A DNA stretch of 64,000 nucleotides from assembly GCF_009002475.1 (NCBI RefSeq), contig NZ_AP019860.1:5114001-5178000 (forward strand), given 5' to 3'. Below the pieces are notes generated by a model. That model made no database searches. It was given only the letters and a program-made list of their open reading frames with translations, and was not told where the DNA came from. Origin of the DNA: Candidatus Uabimicrobium amorphum. GTDB taxonomy: Bacteria > Planctomycetota > Uabimicrobiia > Uabimicrobiales > Uabimicrobiaceae. The translations under genes were made by a program, and so were the position numbers. Positions 34,195-43,165 of the stretch are shown here, one piece after another; position 1 is the first letter of the stretch; every line of letters begins with the position of its first letter.

Positions 34195-34967
34195 TAGTGA
34201 CCCACCTCTAAACGATCTGCTAAACGATTGTCGAGCTTTGGTAATTTGCGAATTTTTTCTTGGGTTTGTGACCAATCGTAAGGAATGCGATGATAACAAA
34301 TTTGTTTACCATCAAAGGTAACATAGCATGAACGGTTGTCGCGGTCGCGAGGTTGCCCCACAGAGCCGACATTACAAATGATTTTTTGTCCTTTGTTCAC
34401 TTCCCAAATGTAGTCAAATCTGTGTAAGGGAATCCATTCACTCTTGTCGGTAATAATGCCTGGTTTATGAGAGTGTCCGACAAAACAAAATTGATCTACA
34501 CATGAGAAAATCTCTGCAATTTTTTCGGGAATTTCTCCAAAAATGTCCTGGGTATCGTCTTCTAGAATGTACTCCTGGGTCGGACAGCGTGGAGATCCGT
34601 GTACAAACAACATATTGTTTTCGCGAAACATTAAAGGTAAATTTTGTAGTAGATGCCATTGTTTTTTTGTGTTAGGTAGACTATAAAACTGAGGTTTCAT
34701 TACCTCTCTTGTCCAGTCCATTGCGTCTTTCGCCATTGCACTAACACCATAGGCTCCGTCAACAACGCCTTCTTCGTGATTACCTCTTATGATAATTTCA
34801 AAACGACGAGTGGCAATATTGAAGCACTCGATTGGATTAGGACCATAACCAATCACATCTCCTAAACAATATATTGTGTCCACACCGCGATTTTCGATAT
34901 CATCAAGAACAGCGGTCAAGGCTTCAATGTTACCGTGAATATCTGAAACAATGGCTATCTTTTTCAT
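34194..34967 (-). CDS. Calcineurin-like metallophosphoesterase (YfcE/MJ0936-type)
   Basis: A 257-residue cytoplasmic phosphoesterase with all dimetal motifs in order: D-x-H in VSDIHGN (residues 9-11), GDVIGYG, GNHEE, FVHGSP, and GHSHKPG. Family members cleave phosphodiesters or act as Ser/Thr protein phosphatases; the PrpE/PP2A-like arrangement with RGNHEEGV makes a phosphatase plausible in this kinase-rich region. The ATG at 34967 is preceded by GAAGAT. It is the first gene of an operon of four. Confidence 0.92.
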   Translation of the reverse strand: MKKIAIVSDIHGNIEALTAVLDDIENRGVDTIYCLGDVIGYGPNPIECFNIATRRFEIIIRGNHEEGVVDGAYGVSAMAKDAMDWTREVMKPQFYSLPNTKKQWHLLQNLPLMFRENNMLFVHGSPRCPTQEYILEDDTQDIFGEIPEKIAEIFSCVDQFCFVGHSHKPGIITDKSEWIPLHRFDYIWEVNKGQKIICNVGSVGQPRDRDNRSCYVTFDGKQICYHRIPYDWSQTQEKIRKLPKLDNRLADRLEVGH

Positions 34968-35207
34968 AATTTTAATCTTCCAAACAAAGCGAACCGTTCT
35001 AGGATATAGTCTGTTGTGTAGATTGTGTTACACTGAATTGTGGTAGACGGATCACACAGACGGTGGTTTATGGTTTGTAGCAAAATTACACAACTTATCC
35101 TATCATTGTAATATACACAATCACCGCGATTATTCAAGCTTTCATCTGAAAAAGTTTTGTAATAGGGCATGTAGTCTATTTACACCCTATTACAACAAAA
35201 AGAACGG

Positions 35208-36755
35208 TTATTTGGCCATCTTGCGTGTGTAAGTACCGACAAACACTGTCATGAGAAATAAACCTAGAAAACCTTCTATGGCGACTAAGTACTTAATCCA
35301 GTGATCAAAAGATGGTGAAATTCCTTCTGTCCCCAATGTCACAAAATTCATGGCACTAATGTACAAAGCTTGCATAAAGGAGATACCGTTTGTGGTATCT
35401 CCTAAGCTGGGATCTACAACAAAAAATTGTCCAAAGCTCCAAAAAATACTGGTGAACACAAAAATTAAAAAACCAGCGAGAATGGTGACGTTAATAGGCT
35501 TTGTTCCATAACCACAACCTAAATCAAAGAACAACCAATTGCAGAACAATTTAAATTTGGTTAGGGGGTTGATGCTTTTGTGAGCCTTGCGTTCTGCTTT
35601 GCGAAAGTTGTAGTACGCCCATTCACTATTTTCATGCTCTCCCCAGTAGTCAAAGCAACGGCGTAACATTACGTAGACTTCTTTGGCTTTGTGAAATTCT
35701 TTTTCGCGGTGCGAGGCTATTTTTCCTTCGATTTGTGAACGTTTGAGGAGCAAAATGTTCGGATTCGACGCGTAGAGTACCACGTCTTCGTTGAAAACAC
35801 ATTCGGTACAGTTTAGGCGCATGTGAAAGACTGTTTGCCCCAGATTTACTCGTTTTCCGAAATAACTACCGATCAAATGTAGGTCATGATGAAAAACACT
35901 ACGGGTAAATTTTATTTCTCCTTGGCATTTACTTTCTTGTATGTAGAAAGATGATAGGGCTTCTACGCCGGAAAAATCCATGTCTCCGGCGCATTCCATC
36001 CAACTAAAGTATTGACTTTCTTTGCAGACAATTCCGCGAAAAATACCTTCATCTCCGAGCTTGACGCGATGAAAGTAACCCTTGCTATCCATGGTGACTT
36101 TTTTCAGGCTAAATTTTCCGGCGCATTCCATGTCTTCGAAGCGCGCAAAACCTGTAAATGTAGCATTCTCAAATGTTACATTACTTTCAAATTTTACTTT
36201 GCGAAACAAAAAAGTTTGTAGAAAATATACTTTTTTAAAGTTGGCTTTGTCAGAAAATACCGACTGTTCGAAAGTGGTCACATGATGGAAATTGGTTGCC
36301 TCAAAGCGGCATGTCTCTTTAAAGTGTGTTTTGGCGAAAGAAGATTTGTCTAAAAGACGTGCTTTGGCAAAAGTAACTCTTTTTTCAAATATCGATTCGT
36401 CAAACGTGGTGACTTTTTCAAAAATAGCGCTCTTTGCGTGCAGCACATCTTGGAAGGTACACTTTAAGAAATTCACATCGTTTTCGTATACCGTCTGCCC
36501 GGCTTCCTTGTGTTCTTCTTTGTCTAGGTTCAAAGACACTTCGCCTTGAAAAGTGACGTTATTGAATGTGATTGGTTTTTTGAAAATGCAGTTTTGCAAT
36601 GTCATTTTTGCAATGGTACAGTTTTCGATTTGAATTTCGCGGTTGATGGTTTCACTGTTGATGTGAACTTCGTCAATTGCGCAGTTTTCTAGTTTTTTAC
36701 CTGCTTTTATATCTTCGAGAAACTGTTTTTGTGATATTTTTGTGTACTCTTCCAT
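35208..36755 (-). CDS. Pentapeptide-like repeat protein fused to a two-TM ion-channel domain
   Basis: The 515-residue protein starts with roughly 330 residues of pentapeptide-type repeats (units centred on Phe, such as AIFEK, TTFDE, SIFEK and VTFEN), which build a right-handed quadrilateral beta-helix. A helical segment with KAHKSINPLTKFKL follows, then two membrane helices (about 425-447 and 483-505) flanking a pore-like segment with NFVTLGTEGISP. In potassium channels that position reads TxGYGD, so the filter is changed to GTEG. The gene has an unusual ribosome-binding site: AAGGAGGG is 21 bases from the ATG with a 14-base palindrome in between. Function unknown. Confidence 0.88.
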   Translation of the reverse strand: MEEYTKISQKQFLEDIKAGKKLENCAIDEVHINSETINREIQIENCTIAKMTLQNCIFKKPITFNNVTFQGEVSLNLDKEEHKEAGQTVYENDVNFLKCTFQDVLHAKSAIFEKVTTFDESIFEKRVTFAKARLLDKSSFAKTHFKETCRFEATNFHHVTTFEQSVFSDKANFKKVYFLQTFLFRKVKFESNVTFENATFTGFARFEDMECAGKFSLKKVTMDSKGYFHRVKLGDEGIFRGIVCKESQYFSWMECAGDMDFSGVEALSSFYIQESKCQGEIKFTRSVFHHDLHLIGSYFGKRVNLGQTVFHMRLNCTECVFNEDVVLYASNPNILLLKRSQIEGKIASHREKEFHKAKEVYVMLRRCFDYWGEHENSEWAYYNFRKAERKAHKSINPLTKFKLFCNWLFFDLGCGYGTKPINVTILAGFLIFVFTSIFWSFGQFFVVDPSLGDTTNGISFMQALYISAMNFVTLGTEGISPSFDHWIKYLVAIEGFLGLFLMTVFVGTYTRKMAK

Positions 36756-36783
36756 ATTCGTTGCGCGGTACCGCGCCCTCCTT
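36756..36783 (-). promoter_or_regulatory. Ribosome-binding site with palindrome between Shine-Dalgarno and start
   Basis: On the minus strand AAGGAGGG is followed by GCGCGGTACCGCGC, then AACGAAT and ATG. The palindrome (36763-36776) would fold to a stem of five or six pairs. Folded, it leaves an effective spacing of about 7 bases instead of 21, which is the normal distance. Folding may be needed for good initiation of the channel gene. Confidence 0.6.
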
Positions 36784-37049
36784 CACAATTATTTTTTTTA
36801 CAAAGATTCATTATCGTTTTATAATTAAGGTATGACTTCTGTTATAGCAAAAAATGTTTGCCATACAAACAAATTCTACAAGGTCACATATATCTGTATG
36901 GGCTTGGGGATCAAATATCCACGATTATATTGAATTAAAGTTTTATAAGTCTGTAAAGTTTTACGAAGATTTAACGAAGAATGTTGGATGGGAATTGTAT
37001 TGAAGTTGGAAAACCACACAATTTTTTCTGTTTGTCAAGGGCATTTGAG

Positions 37050-39323
37050 ATGAAAATAGTTGGTCATTACCGTCTTATATCTGAAATTGGACAAGGAAGC
37101 ATGGGGCGTGTTTTTCTTGCGGAAGATATGAGAGATAGCCGCCAAGTTGCTTTAAAAGCAATGTTGGGAGAAACAAACTCTCTACAGGAAAAGCGTTTTT
37201 TGCGTGAAGTCCAAGCCATGAGCAGATTGTCACATCCGAATATCATTCAGATTTACGAAGTGAATAAAGAGAATAATCGTTATTATTTTACGATGCCGTA
37301 TATCGAAGGCGAAATGCTGTCAGAACTGATCGCGATGAAGCGCCTCACCACTTCGCGGATTATTGAAATCACGACAAAGATAGCACGCGCAATTCACTAC
37401 GCACACGAAAATGATTTGCTGCACCGCGATTTGAAACCTTCGAATATTATGGTCAACAAACAAGGTGAACCTATCGTCATGGATTTTGGTTTGGCAAAAC
37501 AATTCCGCGATACGACGAAACTGTCACAAACAGGTGAAATTTTGGGAACACCAGCATATATGTCTCCTGAACAAGCGCGCAGCAATCAAAAAATTGACGG
37601 ACAAACAGATGTATATTCTTTGGGGATTTGTTTTTACGAAATGCTCACCGGACGCGTGCCATTCTCTGGAACGAAATGGCAAATTCTCGCACAACTCATA
37701 CACAAAAAACCCGCACCTCCGCGACAGCTCAATCCACAAATACACGAAACACTAGAGTTGATATGTCTCAAGGCAATTGAAAAGCAAAAGCACTTGCGCT
37801 TTGCCACCGCCGAAGAATTCGCCGAGGAGTTACAACGTTTTGGCGAAGGAAAATCTTCGCACATAAAAAAACGTTTTGCGGCCTCTTTTATTGCATGGAT
37901 GGGGAAATATCATTTGCCGGTCATGGGAGCTTTACTCATCTTTGTTACAATTGTATGTTTTATTTTGTTCTACGAGCGTGTTAGCCAAAATCCCAATCAC
38001 GGCCAACAGATGTACAAAATTACATTTTCTGAAAGTGGTGACCTACCATCAAAAAAAGATTCTCTGACAATACATGGAAAGGCAAAACCAGGCAGTTCCT
38101 TGCATCGTATATTTGTGAATGGTCGCGAATACACATTGGAAAACCAACAACAATTTACCAAGGAAGTACCCATTCTGTATGGAAAGAAAACTGTTGAGGT
38201 AATTACGTTGTCCCGAGACCATCGCTGGAGTAGATTTACCTGTGAAATAACGCGTCATGCTCCGCAAAACCAAGCATTTATTTTTGGTGACATGACAAAC
38301 AATAGGCGTGTACATTCCCAAAACGTAAGACAATTACAACCAGAACGGAAATTTGAGTTAGGAAGATATGAGTCTGCAGGGGCAGCGGTTGTGTGCGAAG
38401 ATATCCTCTATTTTGCTTTACGACGTGGTGGCCTACAGGCATGGAAAACCAACGACGGAACAGAGTTGTGGACTTTCTCAACGAACCACGAGGTAAGGGC
38501 AACTCCGGCAGTAATGAATGGTCGTGTTTACTTTAGTGACTATCAAAAGTTATATTGTTTAGATATGTACAGTGGAGTTGAGCAGTGGCACTTTGAGATC
38601 AATAGTCCTTCACGCTCTATTATGGTAGATGAAGAAACCGTTTTTGTTGGTTGTCGCAACGGAAAATTCTTTGCGATAGCGATTGATGGAGGAATGTTGC
38701 GTTGGAAAAAAGATGTGGTACCAAAAGATAGTAAACCACATCGAGGAAGACGTAGTCCCTACGATTTTCGTGGGAATTCCGCTTTATACAAAGACATGGT
38801 GATCGCCACGTGCAGTAATAAAATGGTCTATTGTTGGAAGAAAAATACCGGACGCGAGGTTTGGGCTTTTCGCAGTGAAAGTGGGGTGCGTACCGCACCT
38901 GTTGTGGTGGGACGCACCATCTACTTTGGCTCTAACAGTGGCAGGATGTACGGAATCGATGTTGGAAACAAGCAACAAAAATGGCAATTTAAGGTGCGAA
39001 ATGGAGTCGAAACCACACCTCTCATTTATAAGAATACGATATATTTTGGTTGTGAGGGGGGGTATGTCTATGCTGTGGATTTACAACGTCTAAAATTAAA
39101 ATGGGAACAAAAGGTCGACAGCGAAATAGCTTCGCCTGTTATCGTGGGAGATCGATTGTATTGTGGCTCTAAATTAGGTGAGCTATACGCATTCGATCTT
39201 AGCAATGGGAATATTGTATATCAACAGAAATGTGTAGATGAGATTGATAGAGCGCCATTTGTATACCAAAACAAGATGTTTGTCACTGGCGAGGAGATTT
39301 TAAAAACGTTTATCCTGAAATAA
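37050..39323 (+). CDS. Ser/Thr protein kinase with C-terminal PQQ-type beta-propeller
   Basis: The start is set at ATG 37050 (AAGGG 8 bases upstream), directly before the kinase; an ATG at 36981 would add 23 residues. The 757-residue protein has a kinase domain (about 6-270: GQGSMG, VALKAM, HRDLKPSNIMV, DFGLAK), a membrane helix (about 298-318), an Ig-like stretch (about 335-420), and a PQQ/YVTN-type propeller (about 430-755) made of repeats ending in WxF or WkF, such as LWTFST, WHFEIN, VWAFRS and WQFKV. The PQQ-binding Trp docking motif is present in several blades but cofactor binding is not shown. It is a membrane receptor kinase like those at 9.4 and 15-18 kb. Confidence 0.93.
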   Translation: MKIVGHYRLISEIGQGSMGRVFLAEDMRDSRQVALKAMLGETNSLQEKRFLREVQAMSRLSHPNIIQIYEVNKENNRYYFTMPYIEGEMLSELIAMKRLTTSRIIEITTKIARAIHYAHENDLLHRDLKPSNIMVNKQGEPIVMDFGLAKQFRDTTKLSQTGEILGTPAYMSPEQARSNQKIDGQTDVYSLGICFYEMLTGRVPFSGTKWQILAQLIHKKPAPPRQLNPQIHETLELICLKAIEKQKHLRFATAEEFAEELQRFGEGKSSHIKKRFAASFIAWMGKYHLPVMGALLIFVTIVCFILFYERVSQNPNHGQQMYKITFSESGDLPSKKDSLTIHGKAKPGSSLHRIFVNGREYTLENQQQFTKEVPILYGKKTVEVITLSRDHRWSRFTCEITRHAPQNQAFIFGDMTNNRRVHSQNVRQLQPERKFELGRYESAGAAVVCEDILYFALRRGGLQAWKTNDGTELWTFSTNHEVRATPAVMNGRVYFSDYQKLYCLDMYSGVEQWHFEINSPSRSIMVDEETVFVGCRNGKFFAIAIDGGMLRWKKDVVPKDSKPHRGRRSPYDFRGNSALYKDMVIATCSNKMVYCWKKNTGREVWAFRSESGVRTAPVVVGRTIYFGSNSGRMYGIDVGNKQQKWQFKVRNGVETTPLIYKNTIYFGCEGGYVYAVDLQRLKLKWEQKVDSEIASPVIVGDRLYCGSKLGELYAFDLSNGNIVYQQKCVDEIDRAPFVYQNKMFVTGEEILKTFILK

Positions 39324-39350
39324 AAAAATCCCACCGAAGTGGGATTTTGT
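39324..39350 (+). terminator. Rho-independent terminator after the kinase-PQQ gene
   Basis: AAAATCCCAC (39325-39334) and GTGGGATTTT (39339-39348) pair around loop CGAA, directly after the TAA. The A-rich left side makes it usable from the minus strand as well, which would serve the convergent gene ending at 39395. Confidence 0.85.
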
Positions 39351-39394
39351 GTTTATTCATAACGATAAACTGTTTGTATCGTTTATTCTGAGGA

Positions 39395-40420
39395 TTACTC
39401 TTGCTCGTCAAAGTTTTCGCAAACAAAAGCAAAGTTTGTTGAATGCATTGGTTTTCCACCTTCTGCGACCAAACCAAGCTCTAGTTCTTCACCACTCTTT
39501 AGACCAAATCCAACTCTGTAGAAATGTTGTCCGTTGAAAGAGATGCCAAATTCTGGGCGAAGAGTAATACCGTTAACTTTCAATACAATGTCCTTGAATT
39601 TTTGGTTAACAATAAGAAGTTTGATTTGTGGGTGATAACCTTTTGGGCTAACATTGTAAGAATCAGAATGTACACATCCTGTATCATCAGTTGTTTGATC
39701 GAACTCAACTCTGTATGCATTACTGTCGTTGATGATGCTCCAGTTACTGGAAGCACTTAAGGCGTTTACACTGTTTCTTGATTGGAAAGTAGCATTTCCC
39801 ACCATGTCAACATCCAAAGATAGGTGTACAGTTTGGTTTTTTGGACCCTTAGCAACAGAAACCTTCATGTTGCTTTGAGAAATACCATCAACTGTATAAA
39901 TTTCACCAGCACGTACTTCTTGACGAAAACATGCCGCGTTATCTAACTTTATTTTGATAACGCAGTTGTGGCTTGCCATGATATTGTTGACGCGAATACT
40001 TGCATCTTTTTCTGCAATCACAGCTCTGCTGTAGTGTGCTGCACCTGCTTTGTTTGTATGCATAGACAGACTGAAAAGTTCGTCGAACTTTCCAAGCTTC
40101 CACTGTACGGTACAGTTTACGGTTGAACCTGCAACACCATCGGTGATTGTTAGGCTCATTTCACTTGTTTTAACATTGATAGGGAATCTTTCACCTGCTT
40201 GTACTTTACCTTCGAAGAAAACTTCGCGAGTACGCGCAGAAAAAAGTTTTACTGCACAATCTTGGTCAACGCTACCGTCAACAAGAAGAATGCTCCACCC
40301 AAAGTCGCTGTTATCGGTATTGCTACCTTTTGCGTCTAAAACTACCTCAAACTTTTCCTCTGCTGCAAAAGGGCATACAGCCATTACAAAGGCTAAGCTA
40401 AGTAATATTATATATTTCAA
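39395..40420 (-). CDS. Exported protein of unknown function
   Basis: The start is placed at a TTG (40420) with AGGAG 8 bases upstream, which gives a good signal peptide (MKYIILLSLAFVMAVCPFA). The longest frame starts six codons earlier at an ATG (40438). The mature 320 residues are beta-rich, with repeated blocks containing FF or VF strands and NCVIKIK-type Asn-Cys sites, and no membrane helix after the signal. No family is recognised. It is convergent with the kinase gene and shares the terminator region. Confidence 0.8.
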   Translation of the reverse strand: MKYIILLSLAFVMAVCPFAAEEKFEVVLDAKGSNTDNSDFGWSILLVDGSVDQDCAVKLFSARTREVFFEGKVQAGERFPINVKTSEMSLTITDGVAGSTVNCTVQWKLGKFDELFSLSMHTNKAGAAHYSRAVIAEKDASIRVNNIMASHNCVIKIKLDNAACFRQEVRAGEIYTVDGISQSNMKVSVAKGPKNQTVHLSLDVDMVGNATFQSRNSVNALSASSNWSIINDSNAYRVEFDQTTDDTGCVHSDSYNVSPKGYHPQIKLLIVNQKFKDIVLKVNGITLRPEFGISFNGQHFYRVGFGLKSGEELELGLVAEGGKPMHSTNFAFVCENFDEQE

Positions 40421-40548
40421 TTTATAAACTCCTAACATTTTGATTGTTTGTTAGTTACATTCTACATTGATGTTATTTTTGAATAAACAAAAATAATACC
40501 AATGAGATATACTTTTTCAAAAAAAAGATAATAACTATTAAGTTTTGT

Positions 40549-41796
40549 TTAAAATCCCTGTACTGAAGGACCTACTCGAGTTGAACTTGGAGACACAGCA
40601 CCATACAAGCCCACTGCAAAAGTAATGTTCCATTCATCTTCAAAATCGTTACTTTGATGCCATGTGTGGACAAAACTCAAAATAGCAAATTCGAAAAATG
40701 TAATTTGTCCCCCCATTTGCAGAGCGGCGCCATGAGCGTCTGCCCCTAAAAATTCTCCATATCCATACTCGATACCAGCAATCGATTCTATGGCGATACC
40801 CGATTGATCTCCTATCGCTTCCCAACCAAAAGGTATATTGATTAAGCGTGATGAAAAGTATGCACCTAGATAAGTAACATCGAGAGTTTCATCTTCTGGG
40901 TCAATGTTTCCTATATTACCGAGATTGACGTCAACAACATTGGTCAAATCTTGAACCTTATCATCGAGTTGATCATTTGCACCAAGGATTGTGAGATCTA
41001 CATTGGCGGAGGAATTACGTCTCTCACTATTGAGATTGATGTTAGAATACAAAAAGAGACTGACAATATTGAAGTAGTTTCTCTCAAAAAGTTTACGTAT
41101 CTCAAATGAGACGTACAAACTGTGATCGCGTTGGTTAAAATTGTAGTTCTGTAGGTTTAGGTCAAAAAGAGCACCATTGAAGTCGCTGTCTTGAACACGA
41201 ATATCTTCTATGGAAGCCCGTAAGTTGGAAAGTAGGTAACCTATTTCGAAGGTGAATTGTACGCCAATTTGTGGGAAACTTCCTAAAACCGAAAAGTTGA
41301 AGGCTTGGTAATTTAAGAATACATCGATGTCTTGAGCCTCTAAGTCTGCAATAACACCTCCAAAATCCTCATCATTAACGTTGTTTGTCGGTTCGTAAAA
41401 ATTTTGCAAAGTTCCCACGTAAGAAAATCCAAAAGCAATTGAGTAGGTTTGGTAGTCTAACAAAAAAGGACGGAATGCAACATAACCTGTAATAGCTCTA
41501 GAGTCTCCATCTTTCTCATGTCGTGTTCCAAAAACACCAATAACAGCGTTACCAGCAGAACTTGGGTCGGTCCAACCCCCCTGTCTCGCGATGGCATAAT
41601 CGTATCCATAGTGAGACTTCTCCCAAGCCCATTTAAAAACAGAGTCGTTATTTCCCTGAGAACTAATTTGTTCTAAACCATAGTCCTGTGTTGTCAATGT
41701 GTCTTCTTGCGCTTCTGGAGTGTAGTATTCTATATCTTGGGTATACGTACTCACACTAGCAAAAATAAATAATAAACACAGATAAAACAATCTCAT
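40549..41796 (-). CDS. Exported beta-barrel-like protein, unknown function
   Basis: A 415-residue protein with a signal peptide (about 1-19). The mature part has alternating hydrophobic/polar strands rich in aromatic residues (for example AFGFSYVGTL, FTFEIGYL, YFNIVSLFLY and WNITFAVGLYG) and ends in a Phe, the usual last residue of outer-membrane beta barrels recognised by BAM. GGGAG lies about 8 bases before the ATG. The nearest gene on its strand is the preceding exported protein. The barrel is inferred from strand pattern only. Confidence 0.82.
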   Translation of the reverse strand: MRLFYLCLLFIFASVSTYTQDIEYYTPEAQEDTLTTQDYGLEQISSQGNNDSVFKWAWEKSHYGYDYAIARQGGWTDPSSAGNAVIGVFGTRHEKDGDSRAITGYVAFRPFLLDYQTYSIAFGFSYVGTLQNFYEPTNNVNDEDFGGVIADLEAQDIDVFLNYQAFNFSVLGSFPQIGVQFTFEIGYLLSNLRASIEDIRVQDSDFNGALFDLNLQNYNFNQRDHSLYVSFEIRKLFERNYFNIVSLFLYSNINLNSERRNSSANVDLTILGANDQLDDKVQDLTNVVDVNLGNIGNIDPEDETLDVTYLGAYFSSRLINIPFGWEAIGDQSGIAIESIAGIEYGYGEFLGADAHGAALQMGGQITFFEFAILSFVHTWHQSNDFEDEWNITFAVGLYGAVSPSSTRVGPSVQGF

Positions 41797-42498
41797 CTAA
41801 ATCACTCCCTTAGTTACAATCCTTACAGCATAAACCTATGCTAGTTTGCCATCACAAACTAATTTTTTAAGTTGTAACTGCTATTTTCTATCAATAAAAT
41901 TTCACACGTCGTAGACTCGTTGTATTTTTAGTTTGGTCATAGTCAAAAATAGAGCAAAAAATGTGCCATCTTTATAGTGTGCGGTAGTCACAAGACCTTA
42001 CAACGAGAGTACGATACTCATGGTTCTGTCTTTAAACCAAGTGTGTTCGTAAGCTTGTTGAAACCTATTTGGTTATTTTTTCGTTGACTAGTGCTTGGGC
42101 TTGAAATTTTATTAAATTTTTTAATAAAATTTCGCAAGTTATCTTACATAACTAAAAATGAATGCTTACGAACAAATAGTTATTTAAGTATATTTAAGTT
42201 TTTATTTTAACTAATAATTCTTGAGTTGCAATAAAATTATACTAGCAGGCACTGTATCATTGATTCTAACGTTATTTAAAATGATAGCTCATGAGAAAAA
42301 ACAAAATATTCAGTATTTACGATGAAAAGGTAAAACAAAATTTGTTGTTATCCATTTTCTGTTACAAAATGTAATCGATTGTAAAAATACGCAACACAAA
42401 GCGGACAATATTTGTTTTTTGTGTGAACTCTTGTGGGGAGTCATGTATAATCAGAGGAACAGTAACATGGGACATATTATTTACAGGAGTATAAAAAT
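41797..42498. other. Long noncoding AT-rich region with palindromes
   Basis: The 702 bases between divergent genes hold no supportable frame. Two notable structures lie inside: terminal-repeat-like copies TGTTCGTAAGC (42044-42054) and GCTTACGAACA (42163-42173), and a 17-bp AT palindrome at 42100-42138. AGGAG at about 42485-42489 serves the lipoprotein gene starting at 42499. Confidence 0.6.
42044..42173. repeat. Possible miniature inverted-repeat element
   Basis: TGTTCGTAAGC (42044-42054) and its perfect inverse GCTTACGAACA (42163-42173) enclose 108 bases. The interior holds an AT-rich palindrome with arms AAATTTTATTAAA and TTTAATAAAATTT (within 42100-42138). No clear target-site duplication is seen at the ends. 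The layout suits a MITE but there is only one copy in the window. Confidence 0.4.
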
Positions 42499-43041
42499 AT
42501 GAAAATAGCTATAATCTTGGGTATTTCTTGTTTGATATTTATCGGCTGTGTAACAGAAGAAGTTCACCACGAGCCGCATGTGGATCCGTACCCTTCAGAT
42601 CCATATCCTTCAGATCCCGATCCAAACCCATATCCTTCAGATCCCGATCCAAATCCATACCCGACAGATCCCGAACCATATCCGCCACATAACGAAACTC
42701 CCTCAGAGCAGTCTGGTAAAGAGTTTTTCAATGAGGACAACAATAGCAGTTATAAAGAAGACAACCACAATCATAACCACAACAGTGGTAATGATTTCGA
42801 ACAAGGCAACGACTATGTCGATAACGATTCTAGCGAAGAAAAAACCGCAGACGATTGGTTAGGCGATGATGGACGTGTTGAGGAAGAAGTTAGTGGCAAG
42901 GATGCGTTTGACAATGGTAGTGAAGATTTGTCCGAACCGGCAAAAGACAGCGGTCCTACAGATCCTATTGATGATTTTATGGACGATGGTCGCGTAGAAG
43001 AAGAAACAAGCGGCGACGATTTTTTTGATTCCGATTATTAA
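42499..43041 (+). CDS. Acidic, Asp/Pro-repeat lipoprotein
   Basis: A 180-residue protein with a lipobox at about residues 13-17 (LIFIGC) and therefore a probable lipid-anchored envelope protein. After the anchor there are about six PYPSDP/PNPYPSDP units (about 30-65), an Asn/His-rich stretch (about 75-115) and two acidic repeats near the end, DDGRVEEEVSGKDAFD and DDGRVEEETSGDDFFD. The composition is very acidic and low-complexity; divalent-cation or surface binding is possible but unproven. AGGAG precedes the ATG. Confidence 0.8.
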   Translation: MKIAIILGISCLIFIGCVTEEVHHEPHVDPYPSDPYPSDPDPNPYPSDPDPNPYPTDPEPYPPHNETPSEQSGKEFFNEDNNSSYKEDNHNHNHNSGNDFEQGNDYVDNDSSEEKTADDWLGDDGRVEEEVSGKDAFDNGSEDLSEPAKDSGPTDPIDDFMDDGRVEEETSGDDFFDSDY

Positions 43042-43061
43042 AAAAAACGGACACTACAAAT

Positions 43062-43087
43062 GTAGGGGCGGACCTTGCGTCCGCCCC
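43062..43087. repeat. GGGCGGAC hairpin repeat, copy 2
   Basis: GGGGCGGAC and GTCCGCCCC pair over 9 bp around loop CTTGC, preceded by TGTA. It lies 20 bases after the lipoprotein stop. The arms match copies at 31585 and 58377. Confidence 0.65.
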
Positions 43088-43165
43088 ATCCTTCAATCAC
43101 GGATGAACAACCCACAGTGACAACCAACAAATCGCAAGTCATACCAATTTATTCAGGAAATAATC

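Noticed and set aside
34964-35170. Minus-strand 68-residue frame between the phosphoesterase and channel genes
   Set aside because: No ribosome site, no pattern of a fold, and it overlaps the phosphoesterase start.
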